From Strongylocentrotus purpuratus (Eukaryota > Echinodermata > Echinoidea > Camarodonta > Strongylocentrotidae), in assembly GCF_000002235.5 (NCBI RefSeq), contig NW_022145596.1, positions 31,222,140 through 31,286,139 of the forward strand: 64,000 bases of DNA, read 5' to 3'. This document shows, one piece after another, positions 24,715 through 39,700 of the stretch. The position numbers and the translations under genes were made by a program. Positions within the stretch are counted from its first letter, which is position 1. Every line of letters begins with the position of its first letter. Under the pieces are notes generated by a model, which was not told the origin of the DNA, made no database searches, and saw only the letters and a program-made list of their open reading frames with translations.

Positions 24715-27694
24715 ATGACAAAAACCAATATTATTGTGTCCTGTCTTCTTTACGTGTTTGCAGTTGACTAAATGTTGCCGCAGCACCTGTCATCTTTGAC
24801 GGGGTTAAGTGATAGAATGTGTTTGGTCTGTATTCTACTTATGCAGTTAATACTCGACCCTGGGTCTAATAACAAAGCTTGATTTTGAACAAAAATCAAC
24901 CCAAGCGTTGGGTTTCAACATTAGTAGAATACAGATCTTTGATTTGATTATTTGGAGAACATTGTAGGACAAAGTGAATAATGATTGCATGCATTCAGTA
25001 GATATGAACACTGGCTATCTGCATCTTTATATCTATTCTATGAATTGATTATCAAATCCCTATTTATAAAACAAAACAAAACCTGCCCATTTTCAATTTA
25101 ATATGTACTCCACATATACTTCATCTTCTACACCTTTTACTTCTCTACTCGTATGTATATGAAACGAAGAAAACAAAGTGTATGGAAGAGTTGCCCTTAC
25201 ATGACCTCATACTTGCCAATTTGAAATTGCTTTACATTCATTGATCTGAACCTTATATCTGTAGGTTACACAGATACAAGGTATGTGAAGTTTAAGTATG
25301 TATTTTGAAAGAAAAAGAAAATGGATCAGGAATAGAGAAGATGAGAAAGAGTAAGATAAAGGATCCACAATAACGGTTAGAGAATTGTTGATGTTCTAGT
25401 GACTCGGTAACATCGTCTCAGATTCTGAAACAAAATCTTAGATTTAGCTCGTGCTGCAATGATAATTATTAACCTTTAGGTCAGTTAGGAACCCCATGGA
25501 AATCAATATCAAATTTTCTGTTTTCCGAACAGTTTTTATAACACTACAGTCTATTGGGGAAAATGGGTATGGTAAAAACCAGTTACTCAAGAGATTTTTT
25601 ACTTTTTTGAGGCACTTCATGATCATTTTGAAGCTCAATTTTTAGTAAGGCTTCACTATTATACCATATCACAGGCCCTTTTAATTTCTAATGAATGAAC
25701 AGATATCTACAAAAATGTAGTTAAATAGATTTATTTTACAAAGACATAACAGGAACATCTACACACACATATTCTAATAAATAATTTGTATCACTCTTTT
25801 TTTAAAAATCCATTATAAAAACAATTTGTAGTGGGTAAAAGGATATACATGAATTTCTAAGCAATCCTGGTAAACTTGCGATAGAGAAATGGATCAAAGA
25901 CGTGTGATTACATTATGAATACATGTATGGCCTATTCTAGTTGTGCTATTTAGTCGATCATCCACACATCTGTCCTCGGAATCTTACCATAAATGTATAA
26001 AGTGATTGAAACTTGCGCATTCCTCAATAGAGTATGGTGATGGAATTGATTCATTTTAGGGGAAAGACAACAAAAATGTAGTGACATCAGTTGGAAATAC
26101 TTTTCCCCATAATAATGTAATAATTTTGATCTGAGAAAGCACTACACCGTTGGATAGAACGCATCACATATACAATGATATCTACATGATAAAACATTTT
26201 TCACACAAGTATAAGTTCGTAGAGTCGTAAATATACATCTATGAGTAAACAATTTACAATAAATATTTTTAAATAGATTTTCTACAAAATAAACAATTAA
26301 GTTTCATTTCAATATAATTGGATGTAGAGAACTCACAACAAACATGATTTAAAGAAATATAATTAAACAAGAACTTGGATGGAATTGAAGATATACAATA
26401 ACACTGATTATCAAAAATAGATTTAAAAATTCATATACTGTATTATACATATAAAAGGACGGAACTGTCATAGAACACACTAGAATTTGCTTATCAAGGT
26501 GATTATAAAAGCAATTGCATAAATCATTGGACAAAATTATTGATAGCCAAGGTGATTTTTACAGTACATTTCATGATCCAAAACCATGTTTTGAAAAAAA
26601 AATTCTCAGCACATGATAAGCCAAATATAATATCTCTCTATTGAAAAATTCATTAAAAATAGCTAATCGTGATTAATATAAAAGAATGTATTCTGTATCT
26701 ATACAAATCCAAGTTAACCTTTTTCTCAAGTCCTTATCGCACATGAATAAACAATAATTTTCACACATCTATCTAAACATACAGAGACACCATTGAGTTT
26801 TCTTGCTGTGATTTGTTGAAATAGATATCATTCTAGAGATTATTTTACCACACCATTCAACTGTACTGTACAAATATGAATTCATATTAGAATACATAAT
26901 GATACAGAACAAGTAAATGTCTGAAGCAATTGATATACTCAAAGGAGAAGAAAAGAGATACAGTTAAACCTGTTTTCGTGGCCACCTCTATATAAAGGCC
27001 ACCTGTGTATATCGGCCACCTGTTTATATCGGCCATGTACTTTGTCTCCACGTAGGGCCATGCATCTCAGATTTAACTTTGTTAAATGATGCCTTTAATA
27101 GGTTGGACATTGTTAGGTCCACAGAAAGTCTACTATCTCCAAGCCTATGCGGCTAGTTTCTGCTTAATATACAATAGATACAACAAAATCTATTCAAAAC
27201 AACTCATATACTTCAACACACTGTTACTGCCCTTCTGGATCTGAACAGACAACGTATCAATATACAGAGGCTTCTGCCTAGAAATTCTGATTCCTCTAAT
27301 GAGTTGATGATGTCTATTCTTGACAATATGTAAATTATAAATACATTATTACCACAACTTTACCCAAACCATCCTTTCTCTTCTTTGCATTCAAAGACAG
27401 TATACGGTACTACATTTACCACCGATGCCAATAAATGAATAACTGGCCTTTCATTCCATTGAAAGGACAGGATACAATTATTGACTGCTTTGAGGGGCAT
27501 GTTCAAATCTATCGTCCAAGGTGATCTCAAACTGTTCTGTACTGTACTGGCATAGTGCAGCCTCGAGATCACCAAGGAGCTATAGTTTTAACAATGACCC
27601 GAAAAAATAAGCAGTCAATATTTGTTTTATTTATATACCACATCCCATGTCAATTCTCTCCATGGTTGCGGGTGTTAACCTGAGGATTGTTGAT
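24715..27694. other. Intergenic and 3' UTR sequence between RPS3A and the kinesin gene
   Basis: AT-rich, without supported ORFs. The kinesin 3' UTR enters from the right; possible minus-strand AATAAA signals lie at 27626-27631 and about 25729-25734. At about 26965-27075 is a fragment related to the Tc1/mariner-type MITEs, starting ACAGTTAAACCTG. Confidence 0.5.
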
Positions 27695-30600
27695 CTAGCG
27701 TATGCTTGCTGCTGAGGATGGCCTACTCCTAGAACTGCCTCCCATCATAGAAACCTTGTCCTTCAACTCAGCAACATCTATCAAAGAGAAAATACAAGGA
27801 TTATAGGATTTTCCATACTATACACTGATTTTTTACAAAAAAGAGGTCATTCTTGATGCAAAAAGCTTCAATACATGCACTTCCAATATATTTCACCCGT
27901 CTTTCTTTGATTACTTGTTTTATTTTCCCACCTCAGACGACAGATATATGTTAGCTTAGAATACGATTCTCCCAATTGTTTTTGTCTTCGTGCGTGGACA
28001 AAATAATTTCACTGATCTTCGCGATTCGCATTGTGATCCAATTAGCAGTAACTATAAGTCTTGCAATTTTTTCAGAATAATCGGGATAGTTTGCCAGGCC
28101 CTATGTATGTGAATGGGCGGTATTGAGAATTTAAAATCGATTCATTTAATCCCAGGATTCCAAGCGCGCATATCTTCGAGATTCACGCATGTGCAGTTTG
28201 GCATTCTTGCTGTCGAGTGACTATTCTCCATGAGTGTGAATGGTCGCCTCAAGCTTTTTGCATCGTGATCCAATTCACTCTAAATTGACATGTGTGAATG
28301 GTCGCCCCCCCCCCCCAAAAAAAATAAAAAAATTGATCTTTGCTTTGCTATCCAAATCACACTTATTGTTATAATAATAATAATATTAATAGTGGCTACT
28401 TGTATAGCGCACAGGTCCACCTTTCGGTGCTCATTGCGCTTTGTGAGCTCTGTGAGCGTGCCTATTGCCAAGCATCATATTTATCCTCTGTTAGCAGACT
28501 CTTACCTTGTCTGATGGCTTGATTCTCCTGCTCTAGTTCAGAGTTCCGAGCAGAGAGAAAGACCGCATCCTGGATAGCATCTTCTAGCAGAGTCCGGTAC
28601 CTCTGCTCCAGGGCCATCTTCTGCTCTTCAAACGCCTCACGGTAATTACGGAATGTCTGAATGAGCGATAGATAATAATAATAATATGATAAAGTTTTAT
28701 TTACCCAGGGTAGCCACTTGAGTTATGAAACTGCTCTTCCAGCGGGCCCTGCATAACATAATATGTTATTACTACCCTTCTCCAATCTAATATGCTGAGC
28801 GCCTAGCTAGAAGGCTGAAAGTCCCATTGTTATATGTCTTTGGTATGACTTGGCCGGGGTTCGAACCCACGACCTCCCGTTCATGAGGCAGGCGCTCTAA
28901 CCACTGAGCCACCATGCTTGAAGGAAATAAGGAGCGGATTGTCAAAGAGAAGAATATTCAAATACATTTTAGAAAGTGATTTCTTGCAAATTTGTGAAAT
29001 AGAGATTTAACAGGTGAATACATTAAAACATGAATCATATTTTTCTTAAGAAAATTTAAAGAGTTAACATTTTATAAGATATCTGCCTGAATTCCTATTC
29101 ATGTGTACATGTATATCTAATTATGATGCTCATTGAAATCAGATGCTTTATATTAAAAGGGGCTTCATTATTCTTGCTGCTTTAAGAAAGAGAAATGGGT
29201 CGATCCCTCTACATAGGCAATGAATACAATGTAAACATTCTATAATTCAGTTTCAAATTTTAACCTGGATACGCTGTAGCTGTTGTATTAAAATCAGATA
29301 CTTTATATAAAAAAAGGGCGTCATTTTATATCTTGTTGCTTTTCCAAGTAAGAGAAATGGGTCCCTCTACATAGGCAACGAATACAATGTAAACATCCAA
29401 TTATTCAGTTTCAAATTCTGACCTGGAAATGTTGCAGCTGTTGTATCTCGTTTTCCTCCTTGTGCTTAAGATACGCCTCGTCAAGCTCAGCAATGAGAAG
29501 AGCTTTCTCTGCATCCATAGCTTGGAGCTGCATGGTAACGACCCGACGTTCTTCTCTCTCCTTCACGAGACTCATCTCAATCTGCATGGACTGCTCCTGG
29601 TTGTATCCAGCGCCACCATTGGCTGTTCTTAGCTAATAACACAAGAGGGGAATGTTAGATGTTATTTGCTGCCCTCATGCTGTTTAGCTAATACAGTCAA
29701 ACCTGTCTATAGCGACCGCCCAAGGGAAATAAAAAAAGTGGTCTTTGTAGACAGGTGGTCTTTGTGGACAGGTTCCTTTAGTAAATGTTATAATGAAAAA
29801 CCATTTCAAATTAAGGGAAACAAAAAATGTGCTTGTTGTAGACAGGTGGTCTTTGTAGACAGGTGATCACTAAAGCAGGTTTGACTGTAGTACAAGAGCG
29901 GAATGTTCAATTTCAATTGCTGTCCCTATGCTGGTATTATGTTCTTAGCTAGGATAGCTAGCACAAGAGCAGAATGTTAGATTTTTTATAATTGCTGTCC
30001 TTATGTTGGTATTGACAATGATGATGAGTAAGATAAATGTGATGTTAATGATGGTGATGATAGTTAAGCTTGTTATTTTGAACAAAAGTCTTTAAAAATA
30101 TTTTCAAGTATTCTAATGAATTTCTGCATAGTAATATAAGTGGAGTCTTGTATAGCACTCATGTCTCGCTCATGCACTGTCACTCCTGGTGCTCCATTAC
30201 TATTACCCCGTCTTTAGAGCGACTACTATTACAGTGCTCAAGCATTTTAAGGAATGACTTTCTGACCCATTTACTTCACCTGGGTAAAGTGTGGCAAATG
30301 TAGATTGATGTCTTGCCACAGGACAGTAGTCCTGCGACAGGAATTTGAACCCAATACCATGATGTCGTTCACAGTCCGATGGACCTCTACATATACATAT
30401 CTAAAATGGGAATTTTACTTTCCTGTACCACAGGATTTAATAAACAAGGAAGACTAGCAAATGTTGACTTGTCTGTCTAGCTTTCCATATGATACATGTA
30501 CTTTGTAATTATTTTGTTACCTATTGTTTCTAATAGTATTGAAATAGTTTTGTTCAAATTCAGAGCGGTTACACCACTTAAGGTAACTGTCATGAATGTT

Positions 30601-33600
30601 GAATTAATCATACCTGAATCTCTGCCTTTTGGTGATCGATCTCCATCCGCATTCTCTCAAGTTCTTCCTCTAACGAGAGAGCATGCTCCGCCTCCATGCG
30701 CTTCCGCTCCTCTGCACGGGCCAGACGACGCAGGTCAGAGTTGTGATGCAAATCAGCATGCTGGCTTCTCATGTCCTGCACGCAGGAAAACAAATCAAAT
30801 GAAGGTTAATATCCTGACATATCATGGTAAACCTTTTTTTTCTTCATAGGATTATTATACAAATATATTGTAAACAGTTTAGATTAAGGTATGAGTGGCT
30901 TAAGTCAACAGAGATTTCCAAGAACTCAGTTATCAATAGTACGATTGACATTTCCATATTTGGATTTGTACCTCTCCTTTCAAATTTGAGGTCATGATAA
31001 CACTGTAATGGCCTTTCATGTCCAGGCCCATGAGATTAAGAGTGGGTATGCAGATAAAAACTGGACAATAACAAATATTTTAAAATACACAACAGTGAAA
31101 GAGTGTAATACATGTAACATAGGAGAAAAGTCATGATTATGAAGAGGGTCAGAGGAGAAATAACAAATAAATTGGAAGAAATATACATTTACCATGCTTA
31201 GAAAGGACTGTGTAACTTTATTAGGGTCTATAAGGCCTAAACAAAAAAGATGTTGTATTGAAAATCTTGAAATCTACGGTCAGCATTTATAAAAAAGGTG
31301 TGTTTTTTTAACTGTGTTTTAGAGAAAAAAATCTATTAAAGCATTCAAAACTGAAAAATATCAGCCCAAAGAGGGAGTTTTTTTTTTTTTTTAAGTTTTT
31401 TTTCTTTTTTTTCCACCGACCAACCCATGTTTTGGCACCTAAAGAGCAGTACAACATCTTTTTTCTTTAGGCCTTATGGGAAAGGTAATTTTAGGAATAC
31501 ATTTACAGACAGAGGTCATGAGGTCAAGTACAGCACAGATTTCAAGAATATATTTCTCCATGTCTCTCACCTCCTTCTCCCTCTTCTGTCTTTCTTGAAG
31601 CTCCTTGAGTCTCTGTTTGACATCTTTCAGATGCTCGCTCTCTCTCTTGATCATTTCTTTAACTTCGTGGATAGCATTCACTCTAGCCTTGGTCTCGGAG
31701 TCACTCCCCTTCCCTGTGAAGAAACAAACACAGACGTAGATTTATAAAAAGTTCTATACCGTCCAACTTGTATGGAAATACAGCTCAACAGAATAAGAAA
31801 ATGTAAGAGTTGATTTACAATAAGTACAGTTTTACTGAAAGGACTCTATCCTATTCCGAGGGAGCATTTAGAGGGTAAGTTTATAATGTAGAAAGAGAAG
31901 GGGTAGAAATAATATAATTGTTTTATATCTCTATAAACTGGAAGAAAGCTTTAGTAATTAATTGATAATCTTACCACTTTCAGCCATATTGGTGTAGTCC
32001 ACAATCTTGGCTTGTAGGTCTTCCTTCAGTCGATCAACCAATGATCGCTTCTCTTTGTATTCATGTTGCAGCTACAAAAAGAAAAGAAAAGAAGTAAAAC
32101 ACATGAAAAATGGAAACATGTAAGAAAAGTAAATACGGCCAATAAATTTCAATAAATAGTCACAATGCAGAGTAGGGGCAATCACTTGAGCTAGTCAAAG
32201 CCTATCATCGAGGGAAAAAAGCTAAAAGCAAAACCTTCATAGCGACACTTGAACAATCTAGCAGATATTTCATCTCTCTACACATAGCCATGACTCACTT
32301 ATCCATCCCTCATCATTCATCCCTCATCTGGATTCCTCTCTCTTTTTACCTTACCTGATCTTTCTCCTTCTGCATGAGTAAGATGCGCTCCTGCATCTCT
32401 CTGTTGTCTCTATGTACACTCTCAGCCATCACCCATTGCAAGATACCCTGTAGGGAAAACAAAAATCTCATCTCATTTTATCTTCGATCATCATAATATC
32501 AACCCATTTAAGGTGCATAGTATTTTGTGATGATGAGAGAAACCTACGGCAATATTGGTTGCACAAATTTCGAGTTTTGGAGGAGATACAAATGTCTAAC
32601 ATATTGATCTTAATAATTCATATACATGTATAGGAATTTTCTTTGGTTCTAATTGGAATTATTATAGATAAGATTAATTCATACCTATGTTAAAAGGGTT
32701 ATCATGGATCTAATCAAGACTGGATATATATGGGTAATATTGCAAAGCCATTGTGTTACACAAAGTAATCCTTCAGTCAATTAGTGCTATTGCTTTAAGC
32801 AAAATAGCACATGTGGAAAACATGCGACTATGCAGAGAAGCGAATGAAGGGACCGAAGAGTTAATGTTTGTGTGATACCTTCTTGGCCAGGTTCTCTCTT
32901 CTCTCCTCTTCATACTGAGTTGATAGTTTCTCCTTCTCCTCCCATCCCTGACGCTTAGCAATCTGAAGATCCTTGATCAAATCCTGATTGGGAGAAGCAG
33001 AAAGGAGAACAGAAATTATTTAAAATTAAATTAATGCTAAATTTAAATTGTTGGAGGCAAAAAAAAACAACACTCAAAGCAATGTTTCACACTAACAAGC
33101 TTAATGTAGAATATTACAGTTCTATGCTGAATTGTCCACCTGCGTTGGCACAAGGACACACATTGTAGAAAATAAAACAGAAGGCTACAACTGCTTTTAA
33201 AGTACTGAAAACATTGATACTGTAAATAAGTTTGTGTATAAACCATCCATCATTGTTTATCAACTGCATCCCCAATTTTTGGCCCACTGTGAAAAAAGGT
33301 ACTTCACTGTCTTGTTGAATTCACATCACTTTATTTGACAGGACATCAGACATTGTTTTTGAAATATTCTATTTCCTTTATCTTTGATGTTGATGGTTAA
33401 TTTTCTTTTACTGAAATCATGAAATATCAATACACCCCGCCATGCTATGGGTCATCATCAGCAAACAATGACCCTACTTCATTTTGACTGACCTGTAGTT
33501 TGGCCACCTCCTCTTTGCTGCCTGCTTCAGTGAGTGATGTACCGGTCAGCTTCTCTCTCAGACGAGAGATCTCCTCACGAAGCTGAGTGGTCAGTCGTTC

Positions 33601-34577
33601 ACTATCATCCTACCAAAAAAAAAAGTTAAAAACATTTAATTTCTGACCAGTTGTTGAAATAACATGCATTATCTTTCAGATACCAAATACGATAGTTTAA
33701 CTAAAGCAATAAAGAAGGAAAGGCAAAAGCTTAATGAATACATTTCAACACAACTTACATACAAGATACATTTAAGATTATATACAATATACGATATATA
33801 CAAATTACTGATCCTATAAGCATTGTAAACATGTTCATTGAGTTGAGATGAGCAAGGAGGCTGGATGACATACCACATTTATTGCTGGGTGATTGATAAC
33901 GTTCTTGCAGTATTGACCGTACTGAAGGGTGGTCAGTGTCTCGTTGTAGCAGGTATCAGATGGAGATATGGTCGTAAACATCAGCGTGTGGGCGTTACCT
34001 CCAAGGGCATCCTGGGATATAGAGAAGGTTCATATGACATTGAATTTATACTCACATGATAACATATATCGGTGAGACCTTATTTGCCTTGTAGTAGTTT
34101 CATTTATATATAGGCTATTTTGTGAAGGGCCTCATTACAAATTCTTTCATTCACCTGATATGGATAATCAAATTTCAATGATCAGAATGCAAATTGCGTA
34201 CAGTATATGTTATTAGGTAGGAAAACCCATATTTGCCCTACATTGCAATAATAAATGTATGCAATTCACATTCTGACAATTGAACTACATTCAATCAACA
34301 GGTGAATGTAATAGCTTGTTGCGATTAGTAAACTCTCATGAATCTTAATACATCACAAAAATGGCCTAGAGGAGATATCATTAATTGACTAACAAAATAT
34401 TATCTTGAATTATATTAAGAAATCTGTGAAAATTATTGCATATTCAAAAGCGAAGTTGCAATAGAGTAATAGAGAGAAAGGACGTACCTGAAGTAAACGT
34501 GTGACCTTTGATTCTCTGTAAGGTACATGGCCCCCTTTCCTACGAGGATCACCATATTGATAGGTAGGGAGATAGCA

Positions 34578-34625
<48 letters not shown>

Positions 34626-34635
34626 GAGAGAGAGG

Positions 34636-34669
<34 letters not shown>

Positions 34670-34685
34670 AAGAGAGAGAGAGAGG

Positions 34686-34721
<36 letters not shown>

Positions 34722-36678
34722 GAGAGAGGGGATGGGAAGTGGTGAATGAGAAAACTATCAAATTACCTGAAGTAACCTTGTGACCTTTGACTCTCTGTAA
34801 GGTACATGACCCCCTTTCTTACGAGGATCACCAAGGGCACTTATCACGTCCCCTAGGGCACCAAGTCTGAGAAGAGAGATGAAACAAGAAAAAATTAATG
34901 AGAACAATTATGTAACTTCCTTGCACAATGCACTCTCACCACATCAATAATTTCCCTTGAAGATGCTCTCATCACATTCATACTGAAGAAAATTTAGATA
35001 AACATGTAAATTATTGCCCTTTTTTTCTTCATTTTTCCCAAAACACTTTGTATAAAAGTACTTGAAAGTCATATTAACATATGGACATTTTTCTTTTGAT
35101 TCCCAAATCTAGTACATACATGTATATCTCAAGTTGTTCAGGAAACTCAAGCATACATATGTTTTTTTAATCTTAATTTTTTAAGAAATTTACTCCAAGT
35201 CGATTTTAAAACCTACAGATGAAGTACTTTCATTGCTCATTTCTTACCCTTTGTCTTTACTCTGTACGCTTTCGGAACCTGAAGCAAAAAACAAAAACAG
35301 ATAGATTGAAATCAAAGTCTGAAGTGCAAAGGAAATACATGTAATATAGTTCCAAATTATACGAAAATGCATAAAACTAAACAAGGACTGTAAAATGTCA
35401 AGCAGATGCAGAAGTAAAAACATGACAAAGAAGAAAGATCTTAAGTCTAGTATATCATATTCAATCAAAATTATGAATACATGTTTCCTACATTTAAGAA
35501 ACATCTACTGTATGAATTTATGAAAAGATTAACATGTCAGCAATATATTACAGAATGTCTTATTTCAATTAGCCATGTTCTATATAGACCTAATAAGTAT
35601 CAACTATGTTATCTTAAGGACGTTGCGCTTCAAACATTTTTTTTTATGCACTGTTCCTACTGTGTATCTCGATGTAACCCACTGAATTTTATTATCCGTA
35701 AACAATTACTTTACATAGTGAATAAATAAAACAAAACAAACAAACAGCAATTGATATATACCTGCAAGATCAGCCAATACAATCTTGCTCCTCAGTCCTT
35801 TTCCTCCATCTCCGCCTCTCTGCTCGATACTGATAGTGAAGATACCATGAGCCCTAAGGGAAAATATCACAATGAGTTGAGGATCATTGTAATGGACAAT
35901 TGTGTGACAAATGAATCAAGCTAACTACACATTCACATGAAAAGGGAAAATGATTTCAATGTTGGATGAAGAGAAAATATGAAAAAAAGGAGATAGGTAG
36001 AGAAAGGACAGAGGATAGAAATCTAAAGAGTATAAACAAACTGAGAACTGACAGATTGTAAAATAGTACTTAGGTACAAAAGGCAGTAATCAGAGGGGGC
36101 AGCTGATGAGAGACAGCAAAGAAGTGGCAGAGAGGGATATAGGTCTACTGGGAAAGCCTGGAGAAAGGAGACAAGAATAGGGTCAATGAAGAGTCAAGAC
36201 TGTGGGTGAAAAGGAGGAAATGTAAGAGGGTGAAGCAGAAAACAAAATCAGGGGCTGTATTCTTAAAACAAGGTTATTTTTCTTGTTAAAGGAAAATTAT
36301 GTTAGTTGTCATAACAAACTCAAATTGCGCGAAATCAAACTTACCGTTGGTGGTTACACACGCAGATGTCTCTTTTCACTAAACTTGAACACAGCCAGCC
36401 TTGCGCAGTAATTGATCAATGAATTATCGTTAATTTGAATTGTTCTGACAATTGATATCATTTCACTATCATTAAAGATCAGATCATTTTCAGAATTTGA
36501 CCTCACATTAAGAGAGAAGAAAGACAGCTAGACAGAGTAACATGATGGGCAGGGTAAAAAAAAGAGGGCAGACAAAGAGTAAAATGGACAAGTATTTAAA
36601 AAATGAGAGAGAAAGAGAAAGAGAGAGAAAGAGAGAGGGAGTGAAGGGTGGCCGGAGTGGGGTAAACAGAGAGGGAGA

Positions 36679-36723
<45 letters not shown>

Positions 36724-39700
36724 GAAAGAGGACAAGGGGAGGGGGAGTAAGAGAGAGAAAGCTTGTTTTTACCTTGCTCTATGTGCCTTGATATCAGCTG
36801 CACCCATCTTGCGAGCCCTGCTACCCTGGTCATAGTATCGAGACAAATCTTCACCACTCTTCACTACAAGCTCCGACAGACCATCAACAAATCTGAAAAG
36901 CAATGTTCATATAAAAATGGCAGTTTCACATAATAATAACAATAATACTAGTGAAATCTTGTATGGCGCTCATGTCTGGCACGTTACCTATTCACCTCAC
37001 CTGGATAGAGTGTGGCAAATGTATATTAATGTCTTGCCAAAGGACATTAGTATTTCAACCCGTACCTTGTGGTTCGTCGTCCAGAGATTTATCCACTGGA
37101 CCACAATACCTCTACACATAATGGCATCATGCACTTGCAATTTCTAACAGCTGAATTCTCATAATCTAAAACAATAATCTATGTTGATTTAATTTAAGAA
37201 TCATTTTTACAAACTATGTCTCATAGGTGAGCGGTAACACTTGACTGAAGATGAAAAGGTTGTGGGTTCAATCCCCAGCATGTCACTTGTGTCCTTTCAT
37301 GAGATTGCTCCTCTCCGCCAAGGTGTTAGATGGGTACCCTGTAGGATGGGAAAGTCAATGTAGTTTGCTCAGAATTGTGAGCATCTGTAAAATGGCGCCT
37401 GGCTAGAATGCTCCCCAGGGAGAGGAGAATGTGCATATATAAGTTGCGTGTGGGCAAGCAAGAATCCTATATGACCGGAGTGATAATATTTCTGTAAAGC
37501 ATAGAGACGTTGTATATGTATAAGTGCTATATAAACCCAGACTATTATAATAATTATTGAGCAGCAAGCCAATGATCAAAATTTCTAAACATTCATGGCT
37601 CGCTAAATTCAATATTTTATGGGATAACTTGACAATCAATGCATTTTTCATCTTATCAAACACCACTTACATTCCAATCTGAGGGTGTTGTCTGATCTGC
37701 ATATCATCTGTGTGTGGGTTCAGCAAATCAGTCATGTGTTCATCCATCACCTACATGCAAAACAAAGGGAAAAAAAGATAACAATTATCATCAGAAAGTG
37801 CCACAATAATACAGGAATAATCACATTTTGTTCTGAGGAGCATGAATCATTAATTTCATCTCTATGGGTTTTCATTTTTGTTTTTAATGATGAGGGATGG
37901 ATGATGATGACCTTAAACATTCTATTCTAAAAACTTCCTTTTCTCTCTCCTCATTCTTTTTCTGACCCCCATGCTTTACCTTCTCTTCCTATTTCTCTTC
38001 TTTCTTACATATCATCCATATCATTTCATTGTTTTTGTCTGTATACTTTGCTTTTTGTATTATTATACTTCTACCTTACTATGAATGACACTGTGTCAAA
38101 ATTATTTTGAGGAATTTAAATTCTAAAAGCTATATGCTTTTTATTAAGTTCCTTTTTTCACATGTAATTTTTGAAATTATTTAGTGTAAATGCCATACAA
38201 ACTTATGCTATGTAGATGTCTTCATTGTTCACGAATATCAATTTTGTAAATATGCTATGTTTTGTTAATGTATTGTGTGTTTTTTCCATGTGAAATAAAA
38301 GAAACCAAACTGAAACTAAACTGATGAGGGATGGATGGTGATAATGGATGATAAGGGATGGATGATGAGGGATGGATGATGAGGGATGGATGATGAGGGA
38401 TGGGGTTGTTTATGACTTTGGCTCCATCAGCCATCATGGGTGCACAGTGCATACCCTGCATTTCAAAGAATGAATGTTACTTGGTACCTATACCTACTAC
38501 ACCTGGGTAATGAGAGACAATTGTTGATGAAGTGCCTGGTTTTAAGGAATTAACCACCAGACAAGTATTCAAACATTCCCCCTTCTGACTGAAAGCCTGA
38601 TGTTGAACCTCTACATACCAGTGCTCATACAAGCTCATTAGACTATATTTTTTCTTGGTCAATATAAATCAACCCTTTTGAGTACTTCATTTTAAAAGAT
38701 ACCCTCCCTGTGTACAAGTTCATGATATAAGTGTCCTTGAAAGCACTACTTAAGTTCTATTTAGACAGCATAGTGGCTTCTTACCTCAAGGAACGATGCT
38801 GTAATAAGGAACTGCTTCTTGGAGTTCTTGATCTGCTTGAAGAGACTTCGATTGATCTGAAAACCACAAACCAAGGGACTATAGATTATTAAAATCAGTT
38901 ACAAGTGGAATAAAAAGAAGTTGGGGAAAATCATACGTGTTAAGCAGAATTGACAACCGTTTCGTTGACAATCAGCCATAAATGGAGTCTTTCGTCTACA
39001 GCTGATTGCTTGCTGCTACGGTAGGCAGCCAGTGAAAACAAATTCGTTTGATAAAATTATGGAAATGCAAGCACTCCTTTAAACAAACAGAACTTTGTGA
39101 TTCCTTGCTCATTTTTCCTGATTGAGGTGTCATATGAAAGGGCAGAAACTCAACTTTTTAGAAATGTGATTTTCTCCTTGACTTCAGATACCCTCCGCCA
39201 AATGACTTTTTTGTTTCCTCTCTTCAAAATTCATTTTAATCACTCATGCCTGAAATATGCATTATATGAGTTGCATCAAATGAAAGAGGATCTAAGCTTT
39301 CCAAATATGTCACTTATCAAATATAAAAGTAAAACATCGATAATTCTCGGTTTAGTTTTTTCTGGGACGCACTGTATATAGCTCTACGTGAATCACAAGT
39401 ATATAATAGGAATGACGTGACTTTGGATGCTCTCATGCATTCTAAGTAGGAAAAATGGCTGCAAGTAAAATGTGTCTTATGGATTGAAAATGAACATGCT
39501 GTTACCATAGGAACAAGACCAGGATCTTCCATAGGCCCAGACATGAGATGGGTCTTGCCACTGTTTGTAGGACCAAATGCAATGATGGTGACATTATACC
39601 CCTCCATAGCTCTCTTCAATAGGGGCTCACATTGCTCCTTGTATACTAAACTCTGCAGGAAACAAAACAAAACAAAACAACAATGAAAGTGTGTAAGAAG

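Noticed and set aside
28850..28918. tRNA gene suggested by GTGGGTTCGAACCC
   Set aside because: It is the tRNA-like head of a SINE; the same unit recurs at 47480-47544 with a shared non-tRNA body.
34527..34761. Ser/Leu and Arg/Glu ORFs
   Set aside because: Translation of a GA microsatellite.
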